Positions 34,723 to 44,224 of a stretch of DNA of 64,000 bases are shown one piece after another (the first letter of the stretch is position 1; the number at the start of each line of letters is the position of its first letter). Source of the stretch: an uncultured Allorhizobium sp. (GTDB taxonomy: Bacteria; Pseudomonadota; Alphaproteobacteria; Rhizobiales; Rhizobiaceae); the NCBI GenBank assembly GCA_958439205.1, contig OY288189.1, positions 4,107,001 through 4,171,000 of the forward strand. The letters run 5' to 3'. The notes beneath the pieces are model-generated. The model made no database searches and was not told where the DNA came from. It saw nothing but the letters and a program-made list of their open reading frames with translations. A program made the position numbers and the translations under genes.

Positions 34723-35010
34723 TCAGTTTGCGATGCGAAGGGACGAACCTACCGCACCCGCGTCCAGCTCGATCATCGATCGGTTGTTCTGCTTGTACAT
34801 CGCCTGCGCGATCGCGATGATCTTGGTGCGATACCGATCAAAGGCCATCAGGTAGCCCTGCTCATGCAGTCTCGGTGCTGGAGCAGCCTGATCGAGCAGT
34901 TCGACGGGAACCAGAAACAGGATCTGGTTCAATCCGTCGTGACCGATAAACCGGATGACACCGCGGCGCTCGTCGTAGCTTCTGGTCGGATTGTTAAAGG
35001 ACAGCGTCAT
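34723..35010 (-). CDS. DUF1488-family protein
   Basis: A 95-residue protein whose start (MTLSFNNPTRSYDERRGVIRF) and spacing match the DUF1488 family of small proteobacterial proteins: a Phe/Asn-Pro-rich start, an SYDE motif, a strand-rich middle (ILFLVPVELLD) and an AFDRYRTKIIAIAQAMY helix at the C-terminus. The molecular role of this family is not known. Its ATG overlaps the stop of the upstream gene by four bases, so the pair is co-translated. Confidence 0.75.
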   Translation of the reverse strand: MTLSFNNPTRSYDERRGVIRFIGHDGLNQILFLVPVELLDQAAPAPRLHEQGYLMAFDRYRTKIIAIAQAMYKQNNRSMIELDAGAVGSSLRIAN

Positions 35011-35258
35011 GACGAGATCTCCACAGACTTGGATTGGTCTCGTGATGTCGAGACACTTGTCGCCCAGGCGCTGAGCGCAGCAATTAGGCGGTCGGGCTCC
35101 CGAATGCCCTTCTGATAAAGGTCCATGACATGCCGTGCGGCGATCCGGTCAAGCTCAGCCATGGGCTCTTCAAACTGAAACCCCGTTTGTCGCAGCACAT
35201 CCCTGATGATGCAGACGTCAGTATTGTCGATGGACTGCTTGATGTCGTCGGAAGACAT
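35007..35258 (-). CDS. Small hypothetical protein coupled to the DUF1488 gene
   Basis: An 83-residue acidic helical protein (MSSDDIKQSIDNTDVCIIRD at the start, then LDRIAARHVMDLYQKGIREPDRLIAALSAW). The AARHVMDLYQKG-type helix is seen in other small rhizobial proteins of unknown function. GGAGG lies directly upstream of the ATG at normal spacing. ATGA overlap with the DUF1488 gene indicates a two-gene operon. Confidence 0.65.
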   Translation of the reverse strand: MSSDDIKQSIDNTDVCIIRDVLRQTGFQFEEPMAELDRIAARHVMDLYQKGIREPDRLIAALSAWATSVSTSRDQSKSVEISS

Positions 35259-35462
35259 GTCGTCCTCCTTTGTTGGGGCTCGGGTGAGTGCCGCCCGGAA
35301 AATGACAACGCCCTTACAATGGCTGTCATTGCACTCAATATGGCGTCTAAATCAAAAATTGCAAGGACAGCAACCTTCGTTCAGAAGCTGTAACCGCGGT
35401 CACCCCTGTTTTGTTCCGCGTATGAATGGCGACAGTCCGATTCAGTTCGGAACTGTGGAATT

Positions 35463-36515
35463 CTATGCCTTCGGCGCCTGCGTTTGCTGCTGTGTGAACA
35501 GCGACCAGGCGGAGATGAAGAGCGCTGCGATCAATGGGCCGATGACGAAACCACTGAGGCCGAACAGCGAGATCCCGCCGACGGTCGAAATGAGGACCAC
35601 GTAGTCCGGAAGCCTCGCCCCTTGCCCCACCAGTGGCGGGCGAAGCAGGTTGTCGACCAGGCCGATAACGAGGGCGCCGATCACCACCATGATGATGCCC
35701 TTGATCCAGGCGCCGACAAGGAAAAGCCAGATCGCGGCGGGGATCCAGACGATCGCGGCGCCGACGGCCGGTAGCATCGACAGGAAGGTCATGACCACAC
35801 CCCACAAGAGGGCGGCCTCAATCCCGAGCGCCCAGAAGCTGATGCCGCCGATCGTGCCCTGGATGATCGCGATGATGACATTGCCGCGGACGGTCGCACG
35901 CACCACGGCCGCGAACTTGTCGAGAAACTGCCGCGTGTAGTCGTCACTGAGGGGGATGGAGTGGCGCATCATCCGTCCCAACGAGGCGCCGTCGCGGAAC
36001 AGAAAGAACAGGAGATAGAGCATCAGGCCCATGCTGATGAAAAACTGCAGCGTGTTCTGCCCAAAGCTCAAGACACCACCCGCGATCGACTGCCCCGCCT
36101 CCATGACCCCGGAGGAGAGCTTGGCCCAGAGCTCGGCAAAGCCACCGATCTTGAGCGAGTTCAGCCAGTTATCGAGAAATGTGGGCAGCACGGCCTGGAG
36201 GCGCAGGAGGTGCGCATTGAGGTCGATCTCGTTGCTGCTGATGCGCTGATAGAGGCTGGTTCCCTCCTGGACAAGCGAAGCCAGGATAGCGAGCGCCGGC
36301 AGGATGACGAGGCATATGCAAAGAAGCACCGTCAGCAATGCCGCGATGGTGCTGCGGCCGCCGAGAAAGCGCTCGAGGCGCTTGTGGAGCGGGAAAAACA
36401 GGATCGCCAGAATGACGGCCCAGAGCACGGCCGTGTAGTAGGGAACGAGAAGCCACAGGAAAGCGACCGTCACGACGATAAGGAGCACATAGAAGCTCGC
36501 TCTCTGGATGGACAT
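35463..36515 (-). CDS. AI-2E family transporter (PerM/YdiK-like permease)
   Basis: A 350-residue membrane protein with about eight helices. The family pattern is an N-terminal helix pair (FYVLLIVVTVAFLWLL, AVLWAVILAILFFPLHKRLE), a long soluble middle (about residues 85-150) and a C-terminal block LPAVGAAIVWIPAAIWLFL followed by NLLRPPLVGQGARLPDYVVLISTVGGISLFGLSG. Members are proposed exporters of autoinducer-2 or sodium/proton antiporters, but most are uncharacterised. It probably has its own promoter, being 205 bases from the small genes and 90 from the transglutaminase gene. Confidence 0.9.
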   Translation of the reverse strand: MSIQRASFYVLLIVVTVAFLWLLVPYYTAVLWAVILAILFFPLHKRLERFLGGRSTIAALLTVLLCICLVILPALAILASLVQEGTSLYQRISSNEIDLNAHLLRLQAVLPTFLDNWLNSLKIGGFAELWAKLSSGVMEAGQSIAGGVLSFGQNTLQFFISMGLMLYLLFFLFRDGASLGRMMRHSIPLSDDYTRQFLDKFAAVVRATVRGNVIIAIIQGTIGGISFWALGIEAALLWGVVMTFLSMLPAVGAAIVWIPAAIWLFLVGAWIKGIIMVVIGALVIGLVDNLLRPPLVGQGARLPDYVVLISTVGGISLFGLSGFVIGPLIAALFISAWSLFTQQQTQAPKA

Positions 36516-36604
36516 GGCGGCACGTTCCTTCTGTCAGCGCTCTCAAGAGCATCTGGAATTCATCGAGGCTCAGTGGTCGCCCGGCTCACGCGCTGCGTAA
36601 CCCG

Positions 36605-37411
36605 TCACGCAATCTCTTCCGTCACGACCTCGAAATGGGTGAGTGTAGCAGGGCCGAATGCGGTCGAGAGGGCGACATCGGTTGCATCGCGGCCTCTCGC
36701 CATCAGGATGCGCCCGATACGGGGCTTGTTGTGCCGCGCGTCGACAGTCCACCAGCGGCCGCCGAGATAGACCTCGCACCAGGCGCTGAAATCCATCGGA
36801 TGCGGATCCCTGGGCACGCCGATATCGCCGAGGTATCCGGTGCAGTAGCGGGCGGGGATGTTCAGGCAGCGGCAGAGCGTGATGGTGAGATGCGCGAAAT
36901 CGCGGCAAACACCCGTCCGCTCGGTAAAGCCGCCATGGGCCGTTCGCATCGGGTCAGCCCTGTCATAGTCGAAAACGAGATGGCCGTGGACGAAGTCGAG
37001 GATGGCCTTCACACGCGGCCAGCCCAAAGGCGTCTTGGCAAACTGCTGCCAGGCAAAATCGGCCAGGCGGTCGGTGTCGCAATAGCGGCTGCCCAGCAGG
37101 AAGACCAGAACATGATCGGGCAAGTCCTGGATCGGGAGTTGCACGGCCTGTTCGGGCAGAAACTCTGGCAGTCCGCCATCGCTCACCTCGAATTCGGCCG
37201 AGATCATCGTCCTGCCGGGCGGTGCCAGGATCCGGCTGCAGGCATTGCCATAGGCATCGAGATAGTCGCGATGGGAGATCGGGCGGCTGAAGGAGAGGTT
37301 TTGCTCGGTGCAGAGATCCCGTTCTCGCGATGGGTGAATTTTCAGGACGAGCAGCATCGGCGTCTCGTTCTGACATTCATATTCGATATGAAAACCTGCG
37401 CGGATCCTCAT
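36605..37411 (-). CDS. Transglutaminase-like family protein
   Basis: About 268 residues with an N-terminal beta domain (bacterial transglutaminase-like N-terminal region) and a papain-like core. The likely nucleophile Cys is in RTGVCRDFAHL near residue 165. The segment after it reads DFSAWCEVYLGGRWWTVDARH; where many relatives have the His of the triad before AW, this protein has Ser, with Asp in VDARH. Such proteins are cytoplasmic putative cysteine proteases or amidases. AAAGG seven bases before MRIRAGF decides the start. Confidence 0.85.
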   Translation of the reverse strand: MRIRAGFHIEYECQNETPMLLVLKIHPSRERDLCTEQNLSFSRPISHRDYLDAYGNACSRILAPPGRTMISAEFEVSDGGLPEFLPEQAVQLPIQDLPDHVLVFLLGSRYCDTDRLADFAWQQFAKTPLGWPRVKAILDFVHGHLVFDYDRADPMRTAHGGFTERTGVCRDFAHLTITLCRCLNIPARYCTGYLGDIGVPRDPHPMDFSAWCEVYLGGRWWTVDARHNKPRIGRILMARGRDATDVALSTAFGPATLTHFEVVTEEIA

Positions 37412-37522
37412 GGCACCGCCTTTCTGCAATAGCTGGCCGGACTCAAGGGACGCAACGATCGGGAGACGCTGGCGTTCCGTTCGATCGCTGCGTTGGTCAC
37501 GGACCGTTGCGTTTCGGCCTCC

Positions 37523-39307
37523 TCAAAGACCATAGTACAGATAGATTGCATAACACGACGCGAAGCCGACGATGATGTTCATTGGCAGTCCGATCTTGAC
37601 GAAGTCGCTGAAGCGGTAGTTGCCCGCGCCATAGACAAGCGTGTTCGTCTGATAGCCGATCGGCGTCGCAAAGCTGGCGCTCGCACCAAACATGACGGCG
37701 ACGACCAGTGCCCGCGGCTCGACACCCAGTTGCTGCCCGAGACTGATGACGATGGGCGTCAGAATGACGGCGACGGCATTGTTGGTCACGCATTCCGTAA
37801 GCGTCGAGGCCAGCACATAGACGAGGAGCAAGACGGCGAAGGGCGAAACCGTCGACATGATTGGCATGGCCGCGTCGACGACGAGAGTGACCGCACCTGT
37901 CTCCTGCAGACCCTGGCCGATGACCAGCATCGCAAAGATGAGGATCAGGATCCCACCCTCGATCGAACCCCAGGCTTCATCCGCATCAATGCAGCGGAGG
38001 ATGAGGATGGCCGGGACAGCGATCATCGCAAGGATCGCAATATCCATGACGTTGAAGGCCGCAAGCACGACGACGAGGCCCAGCGCCAGAAGCGCAAGCG
38101 GCGCCTTGGTCGGACGGAAGGCGCGCGCCGTCGAGCGGGTGACGGATACCAGATCGCTTTCGTGCGACAGTTCGTCGAGCGCTTCGGCAGTTCCTTCGAG
38201 CAGTAATTTGTCTGCGGGGCGCAAACGGACATTGCCGAGATCGGGTCCCGGAACATGCCGGTGACGATGGGCACCCAGGATGCGGACGCCGAAGCGGCGG
38301 CCAAGGGACAGGCTGGAGAGAAGCGTGCCATAGCTGAAGCGGCCGGGTGCCACGACGGCTTCCACGACAATCTTTTCGCCGTCGCCCGCCGTGCCGCGCC
38401 GTTGCCCGACCCGCAACCCTTCGAGATTGTTCAAGGTCAACAGCTCAGGGGATTTGGCAAGCACAATCAGCGCGTCACCTTTCTTGAGCGTGAGGGACGG
38501 CACGTCCTTGCGAACGACATTGCCGTCCGACCGCAGACCGACGATCCGCAGACCGGGCTGCTTGAATTCCGCGATCTCGCCGATGGTTTTTTCGGTGAAG
38601 GGACCATCGGTCATCACGGTCAGTTCCGAAAGATATTCGGCATCATCCTGGCTGGCCAGTTCGCTGCCTTCCTCGCGTCGGTCCGGCAGAAGGAACTTGC
38701 CCAGGACGAGCATTGTGAGGATGCCCGTCCCGGCCGCAGCGAGACCGACGGGCGTGATTTCGAAAATCGAGAACGGCTCCATGCCCTGGCTGCGCGCGAC
38801 GCCATCGACCAAAAGGCTGGTGGAGGTGCCGAGCAAGGTCAATGTGCCACCCAGGATCGCTGCATAGGATACGGGGATCAGGAGGCGCGTGGCGGCGATG
38901 TCGAGCGCTGCTGCAAGCCGGATCACGATCGGGATCAGCACCAGGACCACCGGCGTATTGTTCATGAAGGCGGAGGCTGCGAGCGCCGTCAGCAGGAAGA
39001 CAGCCAGTGCCAGCTTCGGATAGGTCTTGGCCCGTTCGAGCACGATGCCTGCGACGCTTTCCAGAACCCCTGTGCGGACCAGTGCGCCCGTCAGGACGAA
39101 CATGGCCGCGATGGTCAGCGGTGCGGAATTGGAGAAGACGGCCATTGCCTTGTCGGTCGGCACGAAACCGAGCACGATAAACAGCGCCGCACCGGCCGAG
39201 GCTGTAACTTCGGCCGGGTATTTCTCCCAAACGAACATCGCAAAGAGCAAGACCACGAGCCCAAGCGCAACCTGAGCCTCATAGCCCGCGAAGTACGTCA
39301 TCATCAT
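37523..39307 (-). CDS. SLC13/ArsB-type permease with two TrkA-C (RCK_C) domains
   Basis: A 594-residue membrane protein. Two hydrophobic halves (about residues 5-200 and 400-594) are separated by a soluble region with two RCK_C domains (about 210-385: LRIVGLRSDGNVVRKD, LKKGDALIVLAKSPELL; VRILGAHRHRHV, LRPADKLLLEGTAEAL). The motifs SAFMNNTPVVLVLIPIV and TECVTNNAVAVILTPIV mark the two repeat loops. Members transport sulfate, dicarboxylates, citrate or other anions; some are annotated as sodium/sulfate symporters. The ligand cannot be told. The start is a run of three ATGs. Confidence 0.88.
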   Translation of the reverse strand: MMMTYFAGYEAQVALGLVVLLFAMFVWEKYPAEVTASAGAALFIVLGFVPTDKAMAVFSNSAPLTIAAMFVLTGALVRTGVLESVAGIVLERAKTYPKLALAVFLLTALAASAFMNNTPVVLVLIPIVIRLAAALDIAATRLLIPVSYAAILGGTLTLLGTSTSLLVDGVARSQGMEPFSIFEITPVGLAAAGTGILTMLVLGKFLLPDRREEGSELASQDDAEYLSELTVMTDGPFTEKTIGEIAEFKQPGLRIVGLRSDGNVVRKDVPSLTLKKGDALIVLAKSPELLTLNNLEGLRVGQRRGTAGDGEKIVVEAVVAPGRFSYGTLLSSLSLGRRFGVRILGAHRHRHVPGPDLGNVRLRPADKLLLEGTAEALDELSHESDLVSVTRSTARAFRPTKAPLALLALGLVVVLAAFNVMDIAILAMIAVPAILILRCIDADEAWGSIEGGILILIFAMLVIGQGLQETGAVTLVVDAAMPIMSTVSPFAVLLLVYVLASTLTECVTNNAVAVILTPIVISLGQQLGVEPRALVVAVMFGASASFATPIGYQTNTLVYGAGNYRFSDFVKIGLPMNIIVGFASCYAIYLYYGL

Positions 39308-39407
39308 TTATGTAAAGCCCCCGAATAATCACGTTGCTAAACGCGCAACCCCGATGCTGGCTCCACGGGTCTGAAAAAATATCGGCGGCCGGCGCTTGGC
39401 GCCTCGT

Positions 39408-40511
39408 TCAGCGGTAGCGCTGCATGAAGCGGCTATCGATGCGGTGCTTCCAAAGGGCCACCCAGCGGCCGAGGATCGCGATGCCCCATTTGTCGGCAAT
39501 GGCCCGTCCGTCGGCGAGCGAGATCAGGACCAGCCAGGAGGACTGGGGGCGATAGGGCTCGAGGCTTTTGTCCACGAGGCTGCGATGGATGTTTTCGGCC
39601 AGTACCGGTCCCTGACGCACGGCAAAGACGCCGGCCTTCGGACGGGGGCTCGGCAGGGATGCAACGTCGCCAGCCGCGAATATCTCCGAATGCGATAGGC
39701 ATCTCAAGGTCTCGTCGACGCGGACGAAACCTTTTTCGTCGAGTTGGAGGCCGGTCTCGCGGAGGAAGGCGGGCGCGCCGCTCGACGTCGTCCAGACGAC
39801 CTCGTCCACCGAGAGCTTCCGCCCGTCCCGCGCGACGAGTTCACCGTCGCGGAAGGCCACGACATCGAAAGCCGGGTGGTGAGCGATGCCAGCCTTGCGC
39901 ATTTCCCGTTCCAGCAGTCGCCGCGACCAGCGGCTGCGCTCCGGAACCGGCTCTGCCGCCCGACCGACGAGGACAACACTGATACCGCGTCCCTCCAACC
40001 GGCGCTTCAGCGCAAAGGCCACCTCGACGCCAGCGAGACCCTGCCCCACGACCGCCAGTGTCGAGAGCTGTCCCTCTCTCGCCAGCGCATCAAGCCGCGC
40101 AAGGCGATCGGCAAAGCTTGCGATCGGCTTCACGGAGATGCCGGACGATATGCCCTCAGACAGTGAGGGGGTGGAGCCGATATCGATCGAGAGCAGGCCG
40201 TATCCTAGGCTTTCGCCGCTCGCGAGCGAGACCACGCGGCCTTCAGGGTCGATGCCGGTCGCAGCGGTTTCGAGGAACGAGACTCCAGCGCGTGTGCACA
40301 AGGCAGCCAGATCGATGTGGAAGTCGTCGAAACTGTATTCGCCCGAGATATGGCCCGGCAGCATGCCGGAATAAGGTGCATGGCGGGCGGGCGAAACCAG
40401 CGTGATCTGCGCGCCGAGGCCGAGCTCGCCCAGCCGGCGGACCACCTCGACATGGGCGTGGCCACCGCCGAGAAGGACGACCGGGACGGGCTTTGCGTGG
40501 GCCTCAGTCAT
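39408..40511 (-). CDS. FAD/NAD-dependent oxidoreductase (NDH-2/SelD-associated type)
   Basis: A 367-residue two-dinucleotide-domain flavoprotein. The FAD motif VVLLGGGHAHVEVVRRLGEL (residues 11-30) with the GGGHAHV signature matches the pyridine nucleotide-disulfide reductase-like proteins found fused to or beside SelD in some organisms. The NAD motif is VVGQGLAGVEVAFALKRRL near residue 155, and EIFAAGDVASL near 285 is the second FAD block. No CxxC or CxxxxC redox pair is present, so it is not a disulfide reductase. Its ATG overlaps the stop of the YnjD-like ATPase gene by eight bases, which places it at the end of the ynjBCD operon. Confidence 0.85.
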   Translation of the reverse strand: MTEAHAKPVPVVLLGGGHAHVEVVRRLGELGLGAQITLVSPARHAPYSGMLPGHISGEYSFDDFHIDLAALCTRAGVSFLETAATGIDPEGRVVSLASGESLGYGLLSIDIGSTPSLSEGISSGISVKPIASFADRLARLDALAREGQLSTLAVVGQGLAGVEVAFALKRRLEGRGISVVLVGRAAEPVPERSRWSRRLLEREMRKAGIAHHPAFDVVAFRDGELVARDGRKLSVDEVVWTTSSGAPAFLRETGLQLDEKGFVRVDETLRCLSHSEIFAAGDVASLPSPRPKAGVFAVRQGPVLAENIHRSLVDKSLEPYRPQSSWLVLISLADGRAIADKWGIAILGRWVALWKHRIDSRFMQRYR

Positions 40512-41178
40512 CCGATGCTTCCTTCATGCCGATACGATGAACGGGACCGCCCGCAGCCTCGGCATCGGCTTCGTCATGGGTAACGAGAATGACCGGGAGG
40601 CCGGCAGTCCTTGCGCGCTCGAAGACCAGGGTCCGCATCTGGGCGCGCAGCTCCATGTCGAGTTTGGAGAAGGGCTCGTCGAGCAGCAGCAATCTGGGCC
40701 GGGAGACCAGAACGCGGGCAAGCGCCACCCGCGCCTTCTGTCCGCCCGAAAGCGTGGCCGGGTCGCGGTCGGCAAAACCTGTGAGGTCCATGTCGGCCAG
40801 AATGTCTGCGGCGATCTGCCGGCGCTGGCGGCGATCCGCGACATCTGCCGGGATAGCGAAGGCGACATTGGCACCAACCGACATATGCGGGAACAGAAGC
40901 GGGTCCTGAAAGAGGATGCCGGCCCGGCGCGCTTCTGGTGCCAGCGACAGGAGATCGACGCCGTCGACGGAGACGGCGCCCTTGGCATCAAACACCGGAT
41001 CGAGGAAGCCGCCAATGAAGGACAGCATGGTGGATTTGCCCGATCCCGACGGTCCCATGACGGTAAAGACCGAACCGGCAGGCACGTCTGCGGTCAGCGC
41101 GATCAGGCTGATATCACCGAGGCGGATCAGGATATTGGCAAGGGAAAGGCCGTTGGCGGGCGGTCGCTGGAGCATCAT
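40504..41178 (-). CDS. ynjD: ABC transporter ATPase, YnjD-like
   Basis: A 224-residue ABC ATPase with Walker A GPSGSGKST near residue 41, signature LSGGQKARVALARVL near 135 and Walker B LLLLDEPFSKLD. It should energise the adjacent fused permease. The start is ATG at 41178, overlapping the permease TGA by one base, with GAGGG upstream; a GTG just before and an ATG just after are alternatives. Overlapping stops and starts link it to the permease and to the FAD oxidoreductase. Confidence 0.88.
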   Translation of the reverse strand: MMLQRPPANGLSLANILIRLGDISLIALTADVPAGSVFTVMGPSGSGKSTMLSFIGGFLDPVFDAKGAVSVDGVDLLSLAPEARRAGILFQDPLLFPHMSVGANVAFAIPADVADRRQRRQIAADILADMDLTGFADRDPATLSGGQKARVALARVLVSRPRLLLLDEPFSKLDMELRAQMRTLVFERARTAGLPVILVTHDEADAEAAGGPVHRIGMKEASDD

Positions 41179-42905
41179 CACACCCTCATGTCCCGGCGAT
41201 TGCGGTGGAGTGCTGCGGGGATCAGTGCCGCAAGCGCGAAGGCGAGGAAAGGCAGGATGGTCTGCAGCAGGGCATAGACTCCGATGACACGACGATTGTT
41301 GCCGGAGGCGAGCGCAACGGCCTCCGTGGTGATGGTCGAGAGCCGCCCCTCGCCGATCAGCAATGTCGGCAGATACTGCCCGACCGAAACGGCAAAGCCA
41401 ACGGCGAGCGCCGTCAGGATCGGACGGATCAGCATGGGCAGGCGGATCGACAGAAGCACCGAAATCCGGGACCGGCCAAGGGCCGTGGCGATGATGTCGT
41501 AGCGGCGGTCGAGTGCCCGCCAGGGATCGGCCAGCGAGAGGAAGACGTAAGGCAGCACGAAGACCAGATGGACGAGCACGAGGGCTGTCAGCCGGTACTC
41601 GCCGGCGCCACTGCCGATGAATAGAAGCTGCAGGCCGAAAACGAAGGTGATCTGCGGCACGATCAGCGGCAGATAGAGCATCAACAGCGCCTTCTCTCCG
41701 ACGCTGCGTCCCGTCTGAAGCTCCCGTTCGAGGCAGCCGATGGTCAGCAAGATGGCCATGAGCGTCGAGGCGAGGCCCGTCACCAGCGTGATCACCAGCG
41801 GGTCGGCAATGCGCGGCAGGGCACTCATCCAGCTTCGCAGCGTAAAGCTCTGCGGCAGGAGATCGGGAAACTGCCAGAGACCGGCGAGAGACCAGAGGGC
41901 CAGAGTGGCAAGGCCTGCAAACACCGCGCCGCCGATCAGGCCGACGACCAGGATCGATGCGCGGCGCAGGATCTGGTCGCGAAGGAACCGCCAGCCTTTT
42001 TCTCTTGCCAAGCGAAGCAGGACTGACGCCAGCCGTTCGAGGGCAAACCAGGACAGGAGTGCGACAAGGGTAAGGCCGAGTTGCAGGACGGCACCGGCCG
42101 AGGCGAGGAAACGCGCCGACAGATCCGGATCATTCATCCACTGGACGAGCCGGGTTGCCAACGTACCGGGCAAGTTTGGTCCGAGGATCAGGGCCACGTC
42201 CACGACAGACGACGAGTAGGCAATGACGGCATAGACGGCGAAACGGATCTGGCGGTAGAGCGACGGCCAGAGCAGGTAGATGAAGCCCGCGATGCGCCCA
42301 TAGCCGAAGGAGGCTGCAAGGCGCCGAGCCGCAGGGAGTTCGACCTGCGGCAGGGCTGCGAGCGTGACGAGAAAGAGGAAGGGCGTTTCCTTGATCACAA
42401 GGCCCGCGATCATCGTCAGGCCCATCGGATCATGGGGAATGAGAATATCCGGCGGCCGGTCGATACCAAGGAGTGGCGCGACGAGGCGGATGAGGAAGCC
42501 TGACGGGGCAATCAGGAAGGCGAAGCCGAAGGCGGCTGCCGCATGCGGAACCGCCAGCAGGGGCGACAGCAGATGCTGCAGCCGCGACAGCGTCGGTGTG
42601 CCTGCGTAACTCGCAATGAAGATCAGCGTTATGCCGAGAGAGATGAGCGTGGCGGCAAGGCCGGTTGCCACACTCAAGACTGCCGCTGTGGCCAGGCCCG
42701 GTGTCGCCACAAGGTCTCGAAAGGGTTGCAGGCTGAGGTCATCTCCGCCGAGCGCGGGCAGATAGCCGAAGGCCGGCAGCAGCGTGCCAAGGAGCCCGAA
42801 GCCGATCGGCAAGACCAGAAGGCCAAGCGTGAGGGCGACCGCACTCCTCGGGAGACGTGCGGTCAATCCGTTCACCAGAGAGCGATCGGTCGTGCGGACT
42901 GCCAC
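41178..42905 (-). CDS. ynjC: ABC transporter permease, YnjC-like double permease
   Basis: A 575-residue membrane protein with about twelve helices in two BPD-type permease halves. Coupling loops are seen as AASFGYGRIAGFIYLLWPSL near residue 205 and ATALGRSRISVLLSIRLPML near 490, each with the EAA-like pattern. Fused permeases of this kind occur in iron and thiamine-type ABC systems as well as in Escherichia coli YnjC, which this resembles in partners and order. Start is a GTG four bases after the binding-protein stop, without a clear ribosome site. Confidence 0.88.
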   Translation of the reverse strand: MAVRTTDRSLVNGLTARLPRSAVALTLGLLVLPIGFGLLGTLLPAFGYLPALGGDDLSLQPFRDLVATPGLATAAVLSVATGLAATLISLGITLIFIASYAGTPTLSRLQHLLSPLLAVPHAAAAFGFAFLIAPSGFLIRLVAPLLGIDRPPDILIPHDPMGLTMIAGLVIKETPFLFLVTLAALPQVELPAARRLAASFGYGRIAGFIYLLWPSLYRQIRFAVYAVIAYSSSVVDVALILGPNLPGTLATRLVQWMNDPDLSARFLASAGAVLQLGLTLVALLSWFALERLASVLLRLAREKGWRFLRDQILRRASILVVGLIGGAVFAGLATLALWSLAGLWQFPDLLPQSFTLRSWMSALPRIADPLVITLVTGLASTLMAILLTIGCLERELQTGRSVGEKALLMLYLPLIVPQITFVFGLQLLFIGSGAGEYRLTALVLVHLVFVLPYVFLSLADPWRALDRRYDIIATALGRSRISVLLSIRLPMLIRPILTALAVGFAVSVGQYLPTLLIGEGRLSTITTEAVALASGNNRRVIGVYALLQTILPFLAFALAALIPAALHRNRRDMRV

Positions 42906-42908
42906 AGC

Positions 42909-44147
42909 TCAGTTGCCGCTGGCATAGCGCCGGCGCCATTCGACCTCGATGCGCTCCATCCAGCTCGCATGCGGCTCGGCAATCACCGGTCCGAGCTTGT
43001 CCGGCGAAAGGGTGGCTGCGCCGAGATCGAGGGCTGCGAAGGCTGCGCGATCGGCTTCCGGGAGCTTCGTCATGGCAAGAACGGTGGGGTCACCCCAATA
43101 GGTCGGGTCCTGCTTGCGAAGCTGCGCTTCCGGTGAGATGAGGAAGTTCGCCGTCAGTAGTGCCCCCTCCTTGGCATTGGCATTGTAGGGAATGGCGACG
43201 AAATGGGTGTTGCCGAGCGTGCCGCCGGAGAAGGTGAAGGAGCGCACGGTCTCGGGCAGTTCGCCCGCCTTGATGCCGGCAGAAGCTTCGGACGGATTGA
43301 AGGCGAAGATGATGTCCAGTTCGCCGTCGGCCAGCTTCTGCTTCATGTCAGGATAGTTCTGCGGGAAGGTCTTTCCCGAACGCCAGGCCACCGGATGCAA
43401 CTGGTCGAGATAGGCGAACAGCGGCTCGACATCCTGTTCGAAACTCTCCTCGACCACCGGCTTTGCCAGCTTGGCGGGATCGGCGATCACTTCGTTCAGG
43501 ACTTGTTTCAGGAAGGACGAACCGATGAAATCCGGGGGCGCGGGATAGGAGAAGCGGCCAGGGTTGTTCTTCGCCCAGTCGAGCAATTGGGTAGCGTTAT
43601 CAGGCAGGTTTGATGCTTCGGTGCGGGCGCTATCGTAGAAGAAGACCATCTTCGCGCCGCCCCAGGGACTTTCCAGTCCGTCCGTCGGCTCGGTGAAGTC
43701 GGTCAGAATGGTGGGCTGGTTCTCGATATCGACATACCGCCAGTTGGGCAGCGCAGTTGCCCAGCCGGGGGTGAGGAGCAGATCCTGCTGCTTCATCGAA
43801 ACGAAGTTCTCGCCATTGATCCAGATGAGATCGACCGACCCGCCCTCGTTTTTGCCGGCAGCTTTTTCGGCGATCACCTTGGCGACGGCGCTTGCGGTAT
43901 CCTCGAGCTTCACCTGCACCACGGTCACCCCGTAGCGCGACTGCATTTCGGCGCCGACCCATTCGAGATAGGCGTTGATGTTTTCAGACCCGCCCCAGGC
44001 GTTGAAATAGACCGTCTGGCCGGACGCTGCCTTTTCGAGGGCAGCCCAGTCGGTCAGCTCGGGGCCAGCAGCCTTCGCCGGAACGATACTAGTGGCTGCC
44101 ATCAAAGCGGCGGCGAAAATCCCTGTCATCAATCGCATGGTGTGCAT
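42909..44147 (-). CDS. ynjB: ABC transporter periplasmic binding protein, YnjB-like
   Basis: A 412-residue secreted protein. The signal peptide covers about residues 1-27 (LMTGIFAAALMAATSIVPAKA). The mature part is a type II periplasmic binding protein with the YnjB pattern YFNAWGGSENINAYLEWV near 47, DLIWINGENFVSMKQQDLL near 110 and IIFAFNPSEASAGIKAG near 280. Ligand unknown: the YnjB family resembles binding proteins for thiamine or metals but has not been assigned. First gene of the ynjBCD set. Confidence 0.9.
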   Translation of the reverse strand: MHTMRLMTGIFAAALMAATSIVPAKAAGPELTDWAALEKAASGQTVYFNAWGGSENINAYLEWVGAEMQSRYGVTVVQVKLEDTASAVAKVIAEKAAGKNEGGSVDLIWINGENFVSMKQQDLLLTPGWATALPNWRYVDIENQPTILTDFTEPTDGLESPWGGAKMVFFYDSARTEASNLPDNATQLLDWAKNNPGRFSYPAPPDFIGSSFLKQVLNEVIADPAKLAKPVVEESFEQDVEPLFAYLDQLHPVAWRSGKTFPQNYPDMKQKLADGELDIIFAFNPSEASAGIKAGELPETVRSFTFSGGTLGNTHFVAIPYNANAKEGALLTANFLISPEAQLRKQDPTYWGDPTVLAMTKLPEADRAAFAALDLGAATLSPDKLGPVIAEPHASWMERIEVEWRRRYASGN

Positions 44148-44224
44148 TCTCCCTCAAAGTCCACCGTCTGACGCTGACGCGTTGCGGCTCCTGTTTGAAC
44201 TACGGTTCAGAGATCCGGCGGATC

